Positions 8,278-16,698 are shown, numbered from the stretch's first letter. The stretch is DNA of 64,000 nt from Streptantibioticus ferralitis (GCF_029223525.1 NZ_JARHTQ010000002.1:434001-498000); one strand, 5' to 3'. The notes: generated from the letters alone by a model not told the origin. A program made the numbers and translations.

Positions 8278-10194
8278 TCACGCCTGCTGCTTGCGTTCCT
8301 GGGGCGTCCCGTCGGCCGGGGCGGGCGTCAGCGGTTCCGCGGCGTAGCGGTTCTGCTCGGTGAGCAGGCGGGCGAAGGGCCCGCCCTGCGCCTGCAGTTG
8401 CCGGTAGGTTCCGCGTTCGGCGATCCGTCCGGCCTGCAGGACGGCGATTTCGTCGACCTGTCCCAGGGTGCTGAGCCGGTGCGAGATGACGATGACCGTA
8501 CGGCCGCGGGTGAGGCGCTCCAGCGCGCGCAGCACCTCGGCCTCGGCTTCGACGTCGAGGTTCGTGGTCGGCTCGTCGAGGATGAGGATCGGCGCGTCCC
8601 GCAGCAGCGCGCGGGCGATGGCGATGCGCTGACGCTGGCCGCGGGAGAAGTTCTTGCCCAGTTCCCGGACCGCGGAGTGGTAGCCGCCGGGCAGTCCCGT
8701 GATCGTGTCGTGGATGTGGGCCTGCCGGGCGGCGGTGATCACCTGGTCGTCGGTCGCGCCCGGCCGACCGATGGCGATGTTGTCGCGGACGGTCCCCTCG
8801 AACAGGATCGAGTCCTCCGGCACGATGGCGATGTTGTCGCGCAGGACGCCCAGCGGGTAGTCGCGGACGTCCACGCCGTCGACGGTGACGCTGCCCTGCC
8901 AGGACTCGTAGAAGCGGGGCAGTAGGCGGGTGAGGGTGGTCTTCCCGCTGCCGGACAGTCCGACGAGGGCGAGGCGGGTGCCGACCCGGATGTGCAGATC
9001 GATGCCGTGCAGCACCGGGCGGTGCGGGTCGTAGCCGAACACCACGCCGCGGTAGGCGATTTCACCGCGGATGCGCGGCGGACCGGCGTAGCGGCGGGAG
9101 GCCAGGCGGTGGTCCTCCCGGGGTTGGTCGAGGATCTCCTGGATGCGCCCGGCGGCCGCGGCCGCCGTGGAGGCCAGCAACGTGAGCTTGGACAGGTCGC
9201 GCATGGGTTGGTAGAGCTGCTTGGAGTAGGCGAGGAAGACGGTCAGGGTGCCGATGGTGAGGCTGGCCGCGGGGATGGTGAGGATCCCCAGCGTGTAGCC
9301 CTGCTCGTGGCCGGCGGCGATCCAGGCGCCCAAGGTGATGATCACGACGTCGCTCACCGTGATGAAGACGATGACCAGGGGGTTGAACTCGGCCTGGCGC
9401 CGCCCGGCCTGGAGACCGAAGCGCCGCTGCCGGTCGACATGGCCTCCGAAGGCACGGGCCGCCCAGCGCTCCAGGGTGAACGCCTTGAGCTCGACGATCG
9501 CCGTGATGGAGGCACTGGCCACCCGGGCGACATGGCCCGCGGCACGGGCAGCCTCCTTGGAGGCCCGCTTGACCCATCGGGTGTAGAGCAGCACGGTCAC
9601 GAACAGCAGCGGCGCCATGCACATCGCCAGGACGGTGAACTGCCAGTTGAGCACCAGCATCACGGTGAGGATCCCGGCGAGGGTCAGCACCCCGGACAGC
9701 AGGTCGACCAGCCCGTCGGTGACCAGCTTCTCGATGTCGGTGATGTTGCCGCTGACCCGCTGGACGACCTCGCCGACCTGCTGGCGTACATGCCAGTCGA
9801 GCGGCAGGTGCTCGATGTGCGCGAACAGCTTCTTGCGTAGCTTCGCTCCCAGGTCCTGGCCGACGAACGCGGCGACGGACAGCTGTACGAAGGCGACCAC
9901 CGCGCTGATCAGCCCGAGGGCGAGGAACATCAGCCCGGCGAAGAGGAGTACCCCGAGTTGGGTGTGCTCCTCCGTGGCGTCCGTTCCGCCGCGGTTCCCG
10001 AAACGGTCGAAGTAGTCGATGAGCCAGTCGGTGAAGGGGATGTCCGGATCCCGATGGTTGACGATCTTGTCCAGGATGATCTTGAAGGGGAAGGCCGCCA
10101 GGACGTCGCTGGCCACCGCGACGAAGGTGAGCGCGACCGCGAGGCAGACGAGCAGCCGACGGCCCCGCAGGTGCCGATAGAGAAAGCGGATCAT
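8278..10194 (-). CDS. ABC exporter half-transporter (membrane domain fused to ATPase)
   Basis: 638 aa. The N-terminal type I exporter membrane domain (about 10-340) has six hydrophobic segments; the ATPase domain (about 375-610) has Walker A GLSGSGKTT, signature FSRGQRQRIAIA, Walker B ILILDEPTTNLD and the switch His in VISHRLST. There is no N-terminal C39 peptidase domain, so it does not cleave a leader peptide itself. Its ATG overlaps the stop of the ATP-grasp/kinase fusion (ATGA), so it is translated from the same operon. It probably works as a homodimer exporting the product of the two ATP-grasp enzymes or an envelope lipid/glycoconjugate; the substrate is unknown. Confidence 0.88.
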   Translation of the reverse strand: MIRFLYRHLRGRRLLVCLAVALTFVAVASDVLAAFPFKIILDKIVNHRDPDIPFTDWLIDYFDRFGNRGGTDATEEHTQLGVLLFAGLMFLALGLISAVVAFVQLSVAAFVGQDLGAKLRKKLFAHIEHLPLDWHVRQQVGEVVQRVSGNITDIEKLVTDGLVDLLSGVLTLAGILTVMLVLNWQFTVLAMCMAPLLFVTVLLYTRWVKRASKEAARAAGHVARVASASITAIVELKAFTLERWAARAFGGHVDRQRRFGLQAGRRQAEFNPLVIVFITVSDVVIITLGAWIAAGHEQGYTLGILTIPAASLTIGTLTVFLAYSKQLYQPMRDLSKLTLLASTAAAAAGRIQEILDQPREDHRLASRRYAGPPRIRGEIAYRGVVFGYDPHRPVLHGIDLHIRVGTRLALVGLSGSGKTTLTRLLPRFYESWQGSVTVDGVDVRDYPLGVLRDNIAIVPEDSILFEGTVRDNIAIGRPGATDDQVITAARQAHIHDTITGLPGGYHSAVRELGKNFSRGQRQRIAIARALLRDAPILILDEPTTNLDVEAEAEVLRALERLTRGRTVIVISHRLSTLGQVDEIAVLQAGRIAERGTYRQLQAQGGPFARLLTEQNRYAAEPLTPAPADGTPQERKQQA

Positions 10195-12494
10195 CCGTCA
10201 CGTCCTTCAGCGAACCGTTCCAGGCACCGGTCGATCTCGGCCACAACAGCTTGCACCTCGGCGGGACGGGGACTGCCCAGGCGGCGCACCCGCCGCGAAG
10301 CGACCTTCAGCAGCAAGGCGGCGTCGAACAGGGCGGCCCGTCGGCGTACCGCGGCGAGGTGCGCCTGGTCGGCGCCGTGGCGGGCCAGCGCGGCCAGGTA
10401 GGCATCGAGGAAGACGTCCCTGGCCGCTTCGTACCAGCCCCGGACACCCGGCCGCGCGAGTTCCGGATGGGGTGGGCGCAGATAGGCGAGGAAGTACCCC
10501 ACGTCGAGCGCCGGGTCGCCCTGGCCGACACCGTCCAGGTCGGTGATGACCGGATGGCAGGGCGGGCAGAACACCAGCTGGCTGGGTTTGAACGCCCCGT
10601 GGACCAGAGCGAGATCGTCGCTTTCGGCATGAGTGAGCGCCTCGGCGAGCGGATGAACGGCCTGGTCCAGCGCTCCGTTGAGTCCGTGGACCGTGTCGGA
10701 CAGGGCCTGTGCCCACCGCCGCGCCCGGGCCGCGTAGGCGGCGCCGCGGGGCGCGGCACGCCCGGACGCCACTCCGCTGGTGTGCATCCAGGCCAGCGCC
10801 GCCGCGCTGGCGGCGAGTGCCGCGGACGGTGGGCCCACTGCGGCGCGCAGGCGCCGGGGCGGGCGCAGGAGAGCCGTCCCGGCCAACTGGCCGCCGTGGT
10901 GGGCACCGCCCGCGGTCTCGGTGATCACCAGACCGAGTTCCGCCGCCAGCGCCAGCGGGCGCGGTACGACGGCGGGTGCGGCTGGCCGACCGTCCGCCGC
11001 CGGTTGGAGCGGGCCCGAGCGGTCGTGTGCCGCCCACAGTTGCTCGGCGAGGCGGTAGGCCGCCGCGGCGTCGGCGGGGTCGCGGTAGAGCTTGCCGAAG
11101 AAGACGAGTTCGTGCTGGCCGGGCAGCCGCACCTGGTAGCGCAGTACACATCGGGCCGCGGGCTTGTAGCGGACCGGGCTGACCCGCAGCTCGCTGACGC
11201 GGGCGCCGGGGTCGTCCAGCACCGTTCTGGCCGCGGCCGTCAGCGCCGAGGCCAGCCTGCCGTCCAGCGGGGAGGTGGCGCACGCGGCGGACAGGGTGGG
11301 CAGGTCGGCGTCGTGGGGGAAGGACTGCAGGGTGAGGCCGACCCGGGGGCAGCGCAGGATGCCGGGCCAGTAACCGCGGAACTCGGCCGGGTCGGCGGAG
11401 GAAAGCAACTCGCCGACACGGGAGTCGGCAAGGGCAGAGTCGGTGAGTAGGACGGTCACCAGCGGCCACGGCGTGCCCGCCGTTCCGCGCCGGTCGTGCG
11501 GTCGGTAGCTCGCGGTCAGCCCCCGGCCGGGCTTGCGGCGCACCGAAGCGACATGCAGGGCCACCGGGGCCGGACCGCTCTCGGCTCCGCCGTCGAGCGC
11601 GCTGATCAGGTCGCGTACCGCCTCATGGAGCACGGCCACCGGGGATGCCGACGACCGGCGCCGCTCCTTGGAACGGCGGGCGGGCACGTAAGGCGGGGAC
11701 TCGGCCTGCTGGATGAACGTGGCGAGTGCCCGGGGAGCGCCGGGGACGCCACGGCACCCGGGGAAGGGATTGACGTCGACAACCATCGGCCCGTCGGCGG
11801 TGGCGAGGATGTCGACCCCGTAGATCCGCAGGTCGAACACCTCCCCGGCGGCCCGGGCCAGGTCGAGCCAGCCCGGCGGGAGTTGCTGGGGGTTGAGCGT
11901 TCGGGTCACGGTCGGCACCCTGCCGTCCAGCGTGCTGTGGCGCAGGCCGGCGAAGACCTGCTTGCCGATCAACCACAGCTTGTAGTCCCAACCGTCGTTG
12001 GCGATGAAGTCCTGGACGACGACGGGCTCACCGGTCCAGTCCCCCTCCAGCGACCGCAGACGGTCCGGACCGTCGAGCCGGGCCACCAGGTCCATCCGGC
12101 GGCTGGTCCGGCTTTTGACGACGAGCGGGAAACCCGGCGCCGACGAGTCCGCGAGCCCACCGCTGAGTTCGGACAACTGGGTGAAGTGGTGGGTGTCGGG
12201 GAACGGCAGGCCCGCCTTGCGTGCGAGGTCGGCCATCTGGACCCGGTCCTGGCACAGTGCGGTCGCGGCGGCGCCGTTCACCACATGGCTGCCCAGGCGC
12301 TCCACCTGCCGGGCGAGCGCGACCGCCTGCGGCGAGTGGGCTTTGAGCAGGTACAGATCGGCGGTTGGACGAGGGTCCGCGGTTGGCACGTCGTCGGGGT
12401 TGAACACCGCGACGCTGTGCCGCTCGCCCAGCAGATCGGGCAGCGTGGCGAGCAACGGATGGGCCGGGTTGTCGGTGAGCAGGCAGACCCTCAT
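10191..12494 (-). CDS. ATP-grasp ligase fused to an aminoglycoside-phosphotransferase-fold domain
   Basis: 767 aa. The N-terminal third (about 1-270) is a RimK-like ATP-grasp: a pre-ATP-grasp domain starting MRVCLLTDN, then FPLVVKSRTSRRMD, EPVVVQDFIAND, and the metal site VVDVNPFPG. The C-terminal half (about 300-750) looks like a kinase-fold phosphotransferase: an N-lobe (VRYKPAARCVLRY, FFGKLYRD) and a C-lobe with VHGAFKPSQLVF and ITDLDGVGQGDPALDVG. In the usual HxDxxxxN catalytic loop Asp is Ala and Asn is Gln, so phosphotransfer activity is doubtful although the later Asp of ITDLDG is kept. ATP-grasp enzymes form amide or ester bonds by acyl-phosphate chemistry; the substrates here are unknown. 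It overlaps both neighbours by 4 bp. Confidence 0.75.
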   Translation of the reverse strand: MRVCLLTDNPAHPLLATLPDLLGERHSVAVFNPDDVPTADPRPTADLYLLKAHSPQAVALARQVERLGSHVVNGAAATALCQDRVQMADLARKAGLPFPDTHHFTQLSELSGGLADSSAPGFPLVVKSRTSRRMDLVARLDGPDRLRSLEGDWTGEPVVVQDFIANDGWDYKLWLIGKQVFAGLRHSTLDGRVPTVTRTLNPQQLPPGWLDLARAAGEVFDLRIYGVDILATADGPMVVDVNPFPGCRGVPGAPRALATFIQQAESPPYVPARRSKERRRSSASPVAVLHEAVRDLISALDGGAESGPAPVALHVASVRRKPGRGLTASYRPHDRRGTAGTPWPLVTVLLTDSALADSRVGELLSSADPAEFRGYWPGILRCPRVGLTLQSFPHDADLPTLSAACATSPLDGRLASALTAAARTVLDDPGARVSELRVSPVRYKPAARCVLRYQVRLPGQHELVFFGKLYRDPADAAAAYRLAEQLWAAHDRSGPLQPAADGRPAAPAVVPRPLALAAELGLVITETAGGAHHGGQLAGTALLRPPRRLRAAVGPPSAALAASAAALAWMHTSGVASGRAAPRGAAYAARARRWAQALSDTVHGLNGALDQAVHPLAEALTHAESDDLALVHGAFKPSQLVFCPPCHPVITDLDGVGQGDPALDVGYFLAYLRPPHPELARPGVRGWYEAARDVFLDAYLAALARHGADQAHLAAVRRRAALFDAALLLKVASRRVRRLGSPRPAEVQAVVAEIDRCLERFAEGRDG

Positions 12495-13441
12495 GGCAGC
12501 CTCGCGCCGGTGTGCTCGTCAGCCGCCGGGACGAGCGGGCTCGGCCCCGCCTGCCCGTCGCCCTCGCGGTCGTCGGCGCTGACCCGGGCGGTGGTCAGCA
12601 GGGTGGCGGCGCCCTCCGCACGTTGTGTACGGCCCGCCGCGGCCAGCCGAAGGATCTTCCTGGCGACCCGCTGGACCGCGTTGGGGACACACCGGAAGCT
12701 GGGGAAGTCGTTGACGTCGACCACGACCCACCCGTCCGGCCCCTCCAACAGGTCCACCCCGAACAGGTCGAGACCGAACACCTCGCCCACGGCGGTGGTG
12801 ACCTGGGCCAACTCGGCTGTCAGCGCCGTCCGGTGGCCCCGCACCGGAAGACCGGGGTGCAACGGCGAGCGGTGGATGGTGGCGTGCAACTCCCCGCCGA
12901 TGCTGTAGACCTTGACGTCCACGCCGGGGTTGACGACATACGGCTGCGCGAGCAGGAATCCTTCACCGGCGAGCGAACTGGCGATGCCGCTCAGCTCGGC
13001 GGGCTTGCTCACCAGATGGACCGCGCGGCCCGAGTTGCCGCCCGTGGGCTTGACGACCAGCGGGTAGTGCTCGTCCGGTATCTGGTGCAGAAGCGCGGGA
13101 CCGGCCGCGAAATACGTCAGGGGGAATGCCAGTCCGGCCCGGCGGGCGATGGCCGCCGCGACCGCCTTGTCACGCACCAGCCGGATCGCGCGGGCGTCGT
13201 TTATCGTGTTCAGCCCGCTGGCCGCCACCGCCTCCAGCACGCTCAACCCAGGGCCGCCCGAAACGGTCTTGAGGATCCAGGCGTCATGGGAGCCTTCGTG
13301 GGCCGGATCGGAGATCTTGGCGATGGACCGTCCCGGCTCGAACACGTCGATGTGATGGTTCCACTCTGCCAGTTGGCGGGCCACAGCCAGGGGCATGCTG
13401 TCGCGGCGGTAGCAATCCTCGACGATGAAACACAGCCTCAT
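12491..13441 (-). CDS. Stand-alone ATP-grasp ligase (RimK-like)
   Basis: 316 aa from ATG 13441; an upstream in-frame extension to 13486 lacks family features. The protein begins MRLCFIVEDC, paralogous to the start of the next gene. ATP-binding YPLVVKPTGGNSGR (about 135-150), the lid FLLAQPYV, and the metal-binding VVVDVNDFPSF near residue 250 are all present. The last 60 residues are a hydrophilic extension. It is first of a three-gene operon and overlaps the ATP-grasp/kinase fusion by ATGA. Two ATP-grasp proteins in tandem followed by an exporter suggests stepwise ligation of amino acids onto a carrier peptide or small molecule, then export; no product is known to me. Confidence 0.8.
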   Translation of the reverse strand: MRLCFIVEDCYRRDSMPLAVARQLAEWNHHIDVFEPGRSIAKISDPAHEGSHDAWILKTVSGGPGLSVLEAVAASGLNTINDARAIRLVRDKAVAAAIARRAGLAFPLTYFAAGPALLHQIPDEHYPLVVKPTGGNSGRAVHLVSKPAELSGIASSLAGEGFLLAQPYVVNPGVDVKVYSIGGELHATIHRSPLHPGLPVRGHRTALTAELAQVTTAVGEVFGLDLFGVDLLEGPDGWVVVDVNDFPSFRCVPNAVQRVARKILRLAAAGRTQRAEGAATLLTTARVSADDREGDGQAGPSPLVPAADEHTGARLP

Positions 13442-13596
13442 CGGACCGCACCCTCTCGTCGTCGGCGGCATAACACCGCAGAGCATCGTTATGCCGGGGC
13501 CTAATCGGCGGTACGCCGGCTAGATTCCGAGGCAACCAGTGGCACGACCGTGGCGCCCACTCAACTAGGCCATTCGGTTAACGGAGGGCGGATCTG

Positions 13597-13745
13597 GTGA
13601 ATCCGGAACATGGCGTGGAAGTGAACCACCGGAGCGCTGTTCGTTTAGCCCTCGTCGCCTGGTACGTCGGCTTCGTTGCGGGGGAGCGTGATCGGCTCCC
13701 CAGGCTGGGCGCGGACCTCGGCGGGGACGGGCCGTCGGAATCCTG
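13597..13745 (+). CDS. Small ORF (49 aa) divergent from the ATP-grasp operon, with a TTA codon
   Basis: GTG start with GGAGGG nine bases upstream, encoding 49 residues. It begins MNPEHGVEVNHRS, has a hydrophobic stretch LALVAWYVGFVAG (about 17-29) and a charged Gly-rich tail ending DGPSES. It carries a TTA leucine codon (rare in streptomycetes, decoded by the bldA tRNA) and its third-position GC is lower than neighbours. A strong 13-bp hairpin begins 31 bases after its stop. I do not recognise a family. It could be a small membrane-associated peptide or a substrate of the divergent enzymes; the acidic tail alone does not make it a graspetide-type precursor. It may also be a chance ORF. Confidence 0.4.
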
Positions 13746-13775
13746 ATCCCGGGTCAACTGGTGTGCCGGGAGGTG

Positions 13776-13810
13776 CCGGTCCCCGGCCGGTTGGCATGGC
13801 CGGGGACCGG
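13776..13810. terminator. Bidirectional hairpin terminator
   Basis: A perfect 13-bp stem (13776-13788 with 13798-13810, CCGGTCCCCGGCC and its complement) with a 9-base loop. It lies between the end of the small rightward ORF and the end of the leftward IPT/TIG gene, so it can serve both. Confidence 0.75.
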
Positions 13811-13836
13811 AACATGGGTGACGCTGTGAGGGGACG

Positions 13837-14661
13837 TCACACGAAGGTGAAGCCACCCGCCACCGTGGTGCTGCCGCCCGGGGCGGTGACGCCCACGGCG
13901 ACGTTGCCCGCTGCGTGCGGGGGGGTCACGCCGGCCAGCACCGTGCCCGCGCCGTTCACCACGATGCCGGTCGCCGGGACGCCGCCGAAGGTGACGGTGG
14001 CGCCGGTGAGGTTGCTGCCGATGATGACGAACGGCGTGCCACCGGCGACCGGACCGGTGATGGGCGTGATGGTGGTGGCCACCGGCGGAAGCACCGCGAC
14101 ATAGGTGAAGCCGCCGGCGACGGTGGTGCTGCCGCCCGGAGTGGTGACCACGACGGTCGCGTTGCCGGCCGCACCCACCGGGGTGACACCGGTCAGAATC
14201 GTGCCGGTCGGGTCCACCGTCACACCTGTGGCGGCAACGCCGTTGAAGGTGACGGTGGCACCGGTGAGGTTGGTGCCGATGATGGTGAACGTCGTACCGC
14301 CGGTGACCGGGCCGGTGATCGGGGTGAGGCTGACCACGACGGGAGCCATCGGGGGCAGGTACGTGTACATGGCCGGGGCACTCGTACCGCCGGCGTTCGT
14401 GACCACCACCGGTACCGTTCCGGCGGCGTGGGCCGGGGCCAGGACGATGATCACGACCCCGATCGGGTCCTGGAACAGGATGGTCGCCGGTGTGCCGCCG
14501 AAGGTGACCGACGAGGCGTTGGCGAGTCCCGATCCGAGGATCAGGACGGGGTTGCCGCCGGCGGCGGGCCCGGACATGGGGACGACGAGCCCGATGCTCG
14601 GGGCGCCGGGGAAGGGGAATCCGGTCGGGAACCCGGGAATCTGCAGGGCGGGGGTGGACAT
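13837..14661 (-). CDS. IPT/TIG repeat protein
   Basis: 274 aa from ATG 14661, which has GAGGAGG seven bases upstream. A longer in-frame GTG at 14778 also has AGGAGG and would add 39 low-complexity residues. After a short leader (TPALQIPGFPTGF) come three immunoglobulin-like IPT/TIG repeats of about 83 residues (roughly 22-105, 106-190, 191-274), each opening with P-x-x-G-P-x-x-GG and containing a V-T-F-G/N-G-V/T motif, closing GGSTTVAGGFTYV in the last two. There is no signal peptide and no membrane segment. Such all-beta repeats usually mediate binding or assembly; the partner is unknown. The near-identity of the last two repeats suggests recent internal duplication. Confidence 0.75.
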   Translation of the reverse strand: MSTPALQIPGFPTGFPFPGAPSIGLVVPMSGPAAGGNPVLILGSGLANASSVTFGGTPATILFQDPIGVVIIVLAPAHAAGTVPVVVTNAGGTSAPAMYTYLPPMAPVVVSLTPITGPVTGGTTFTIIGTNLTGATVTFNGVAATGVTVDPTGTILTGVTPVGAAGNATVVVTTPGGSTTVAGGFTYVAVLPPVATTITPITGPVAGGTPFVIIGSNLTGATVTFGGVPATGIVVNGAGTVLAGVTPPHAAGNVAVGVTAPGGSTTVAGGFTFV

Positions 14662-15092
14662 GGAGGTTCCTCCTCGTTGAGGTGGCAAGGTGGGACTGAT
14701 TGCCGCCCGCGAACTGCCCTGGCCGGTCATGGGCGGAACGGGGGCTGATGGCAGGACGAAGGTGAGGCGCGAGCTCACATGACGCCTCCTGGGACGTCGT
14801 TCGAGCCGCCCGCCCGCTGGTGCCCGTGAGCGGCACCGACCGCGAATCCGGGTCCTCCACGAGGGTGTTGTCCACGTCGCCGTCAGGCTGCGAACTGCGC
14901 GTACCTGTCAACGAGGTCATCCGCACGAGTTCATGTGGGAGACCGGCAGGCCGCGTCATTCCCCCGGAGAGGAATGGGCGACCCACCGGTTTGGATGAAT
15001 CCAGTACTCCACAAGGGTGCGGTGTGGAACAAGAGAGTTGACGGTGGTTCACCTGAATGGCGCAGTATGGCGCGTGGTGCGGGGTTGCCGCG
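14662..15092. other. Gene-free stretch between the IPT/TIG and nucleotidyltransferase genes
   Basis: About 430 bases with no ORF that shows family features or sensible codon bias. The right part is somewhat less GC-rich. It holds the ribosome binding sites of the IPT/TIG gene and the possible alternative GTG start at 14778. I see no clear repeat, RNA or operator. Confidence 0.5.
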
Positions 15093-15926
15093 TCACTCGC
15101 TGCTGTCGAGCCGCTCGCGCCACGCGAGGAAATCCGCGGCGAGATCAGAACCGGCCTTGCGAAGTTCGGCGAGTTGACTGTCGATGTAGTGCAGATACAG
15201 CGGAATCAGCCGGGCGTTGAGTAGCGCGGTCGCCCGTGCCGTGTTCACGGGGTCACCGTGCCGCCACCGCATGGTCGTACGGATGAGTTCAGCAGCCACG
15301 GGCTGTGGGTCTGCCAGATACCGGTCCACGGCCTCGTCGGTGGCGGCGAGGCGTCCGGTCGCCGTGGTGTGCAGGAACCGCACCGGGAGCAGGACGACCC
15401 TGGTGAGTGGAACGAGCGCGTCCAGGAGCATGGCCGGCTGGTGGAACGCGCCGACGACGCGATCGGTCGCGAGTTTGGCCAACGCGAAGCGGGCGCTTTC
15501 CTTGAGGAGTTGGGCGCGATCGGGGCGTGGAAGCTTCGCGGTGATGTCCTCTCCGTGCAGTATCTTGACGTTCTCGGCCAGGTCCAGACGGTCGATCGCG
15601 GGGAACCTGCCGTCGTCCCGGTTTTCCCGCAGTGCGGCCAGCGAGCTCCAGAACACCGAAAGCCGCTGGTGCAGCGCACCGCCGCGAGCGCACAGGTTCT
15701 GCCGCACCCGGTCGATCGTGGCCTGATCGTCCGGGGATCGACCATCGAGGACCAACGCCAGGTCCACATCGCTGACCGTGGGGGCGAAACCTCCGTGCGC
15801 CAGACTGCCCAGCGCGCAGGCGGCCACCAGCCGATCGCCGAAGGCGGTTCGATACGCGGCGGTGGCTTCGGTCAACACCGCCCAGCCGGGCTCGTCCGCC
15901 GAGACGCCTGAGAATGCGTATGCCAT
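15093..15926 (-). CDS. Nucleotidyltransferase-fold protein
   Basis: 277 aa from ATG 15926 (MAYAFSGVSADEPGW); an extension to 16001 is possible but unsupported. The polymerase-beta type nucleotidyltransferase motif is clear at about residues 35-60: GSLAHGGFAPTVSDVDLALVL, with the G-S and D-x-D catalytic features. A helical C-terminal domain follows. Enzymes with this layout adenylylate or nucleotidylate small molecules, for example aminoglycosides, or proteins; the substrate is unknown. It is divergent from the ArsR-MFS operon, and the operator region between them could affect both. Confidence 0.75.
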   Translation of the reverse strand: MAYAFSGVSADEPGWAVLTEATAAYRTAFGDRLVAACALGSLAHGGFAPTVSDVDLALVLDGRSPDDQATIDRVRQNLCARGGALHQRLSVFWSSLAALRENRDDGRFPAIDRLDLAENVKILHGEDITAKLPRPDRAQLLKESARFALAKLATDRVVGAFHQPAMLLDALVPLTRVVLLPVRFLHTTATGRLAATDEAVDRYLADPQPVAAELIRTTMRWRHGDPVNTARATALLNARLIPLYLHYIDSQLAELRKAGSDLAADFLAWRERLDSSE

Positions 15927-16030
15927 GTCGGGACACTCTTGTCGGCACTTCGCCGCGCGCAAGGGGGCGATGGGCCGGGCCGCCGCGGCGACATGGCGCA
16001 CGTGGCGAAGTCGCCATATGGCGGGGGAAG

Positions 16031-16076
16031 TTGCAGAGGAATCTCTCCAGAGGACTCTATGCAGAGAGTTCTCTGC
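16031..16076. promoter_or_regulatory. Operator candidates upstream of the ArsR-MFS operon
   Basis: Position 16061-16076 is a palindrome, GCAGAGA-GT-TCTCTGC, 16 bases before the ATG at 16093. A related, degenerate copy, GCAGAGGAATCTCT, lies at 16033-16046. Outer TTGCAGAG (16031) and CTCTGCAA (to 16078) form a further inverted pair. This is the expected place for the ArsR-type repressor to bind; the assignment to that protein is inferred. Confidence 0.6.
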
Positions 16077-16092
16077 AACTTACGATGCTGGT

Positions 16093-16698
16093 ATGTCCGA
16101 CGAAGTCGAGAGCACACCAGAGCCCGCCAGGCCCGCCCGGCGCATCGATGCGCGCAGCCTGCGGGGGTTGGCCCATCCGCTGCGGATGAGGATCTTCGAA
16201 CTGCTCAGCCTCGACGGCCCCGCCACCGCCACCAGGCTCGCCGAACGCCTCGGGGAGAACACCGGGACCGTCAGCTGGCACCTGCGGCACCTCGCCGAGC
16301 ACGGCTTCATCGAGGAGGAAGCCGGGCGGGGCACCAAGCGCGAGCGCTGGTGGCGAAGGGCCGGCGTCTCGAACGAGCTGAACACCGCTGATTTCCGCGA
16401 CGATCCCGACACCCGGGGCGCGCTCTCGGTCTACGTCCACGAACTGGTGCAGCAGTACTTCAACCGGGTCATGAACTACGTCGGCGAGGACTGGGACGAC
16501 GGCTGGCGGAACGCCGGTACCCTCGCGGACTGGCCGGACCTTCGGTTGACCCCCGGTCAGCTGGCGGCGCTCAACGCGGAACTGGCGGCCGTCATCGCCC
16601 GGCACACCCTCGCTCCGGGCACGGCGCCCGCACCCGGCGCGCTCCCGGTCGTCGTGCAGCTCCAGTCCTTCCCCCGCAGGGAGCGGGGCACCGTATGA
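16093..16698 (+). CDS. ArsR-like winged-helix regulator of the adjacent MFS exporter
   Basis: 201 aa. ATG 16093 lies close behind the palindrome, so the mRNA may be nearly leaderless. The winged helix (about residues 15-95) reads LRGLAHPLRMRIFELL, then TATRLAERLGENTGTVSWHLRHLAEHGFIEE and the wing TKRERWWRR. The remaining hundred residues are helical and typical of the ArsR proteins paired with drug exporters. The stop overlaps the MFS start by 4 bp (ATGA), so the two are translationally coupled, and the regulator probably represses both until an inducer binds. Confidence 0.85.
   Translation: MSDEVESTPEPARPARRIDARSLRGLAHPLRMRIFELLSLDGPATATRLAERLGENTGTVSWHLRHLAEHGFIEEEAGRGTKRERWWRRAGVSNELNTADFRDDPDTRGALSVYVHELVQQYFNRVMNYVGEDWDDGWRNAGTLADWPDLRLTPGQLAALNAELAAVIARHTLAPGTAPAPGALPVVVQLQSFPRRERGTV

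Noticed and set aside
13597-13745. Calling the small ORF a graspetide precursor
   Set aside because: It lacks a Thr/Ser plus Asp/Glu-rich repeated core and lies divergent rather than at the head of the operon, so only a small unknown ORF is reported.
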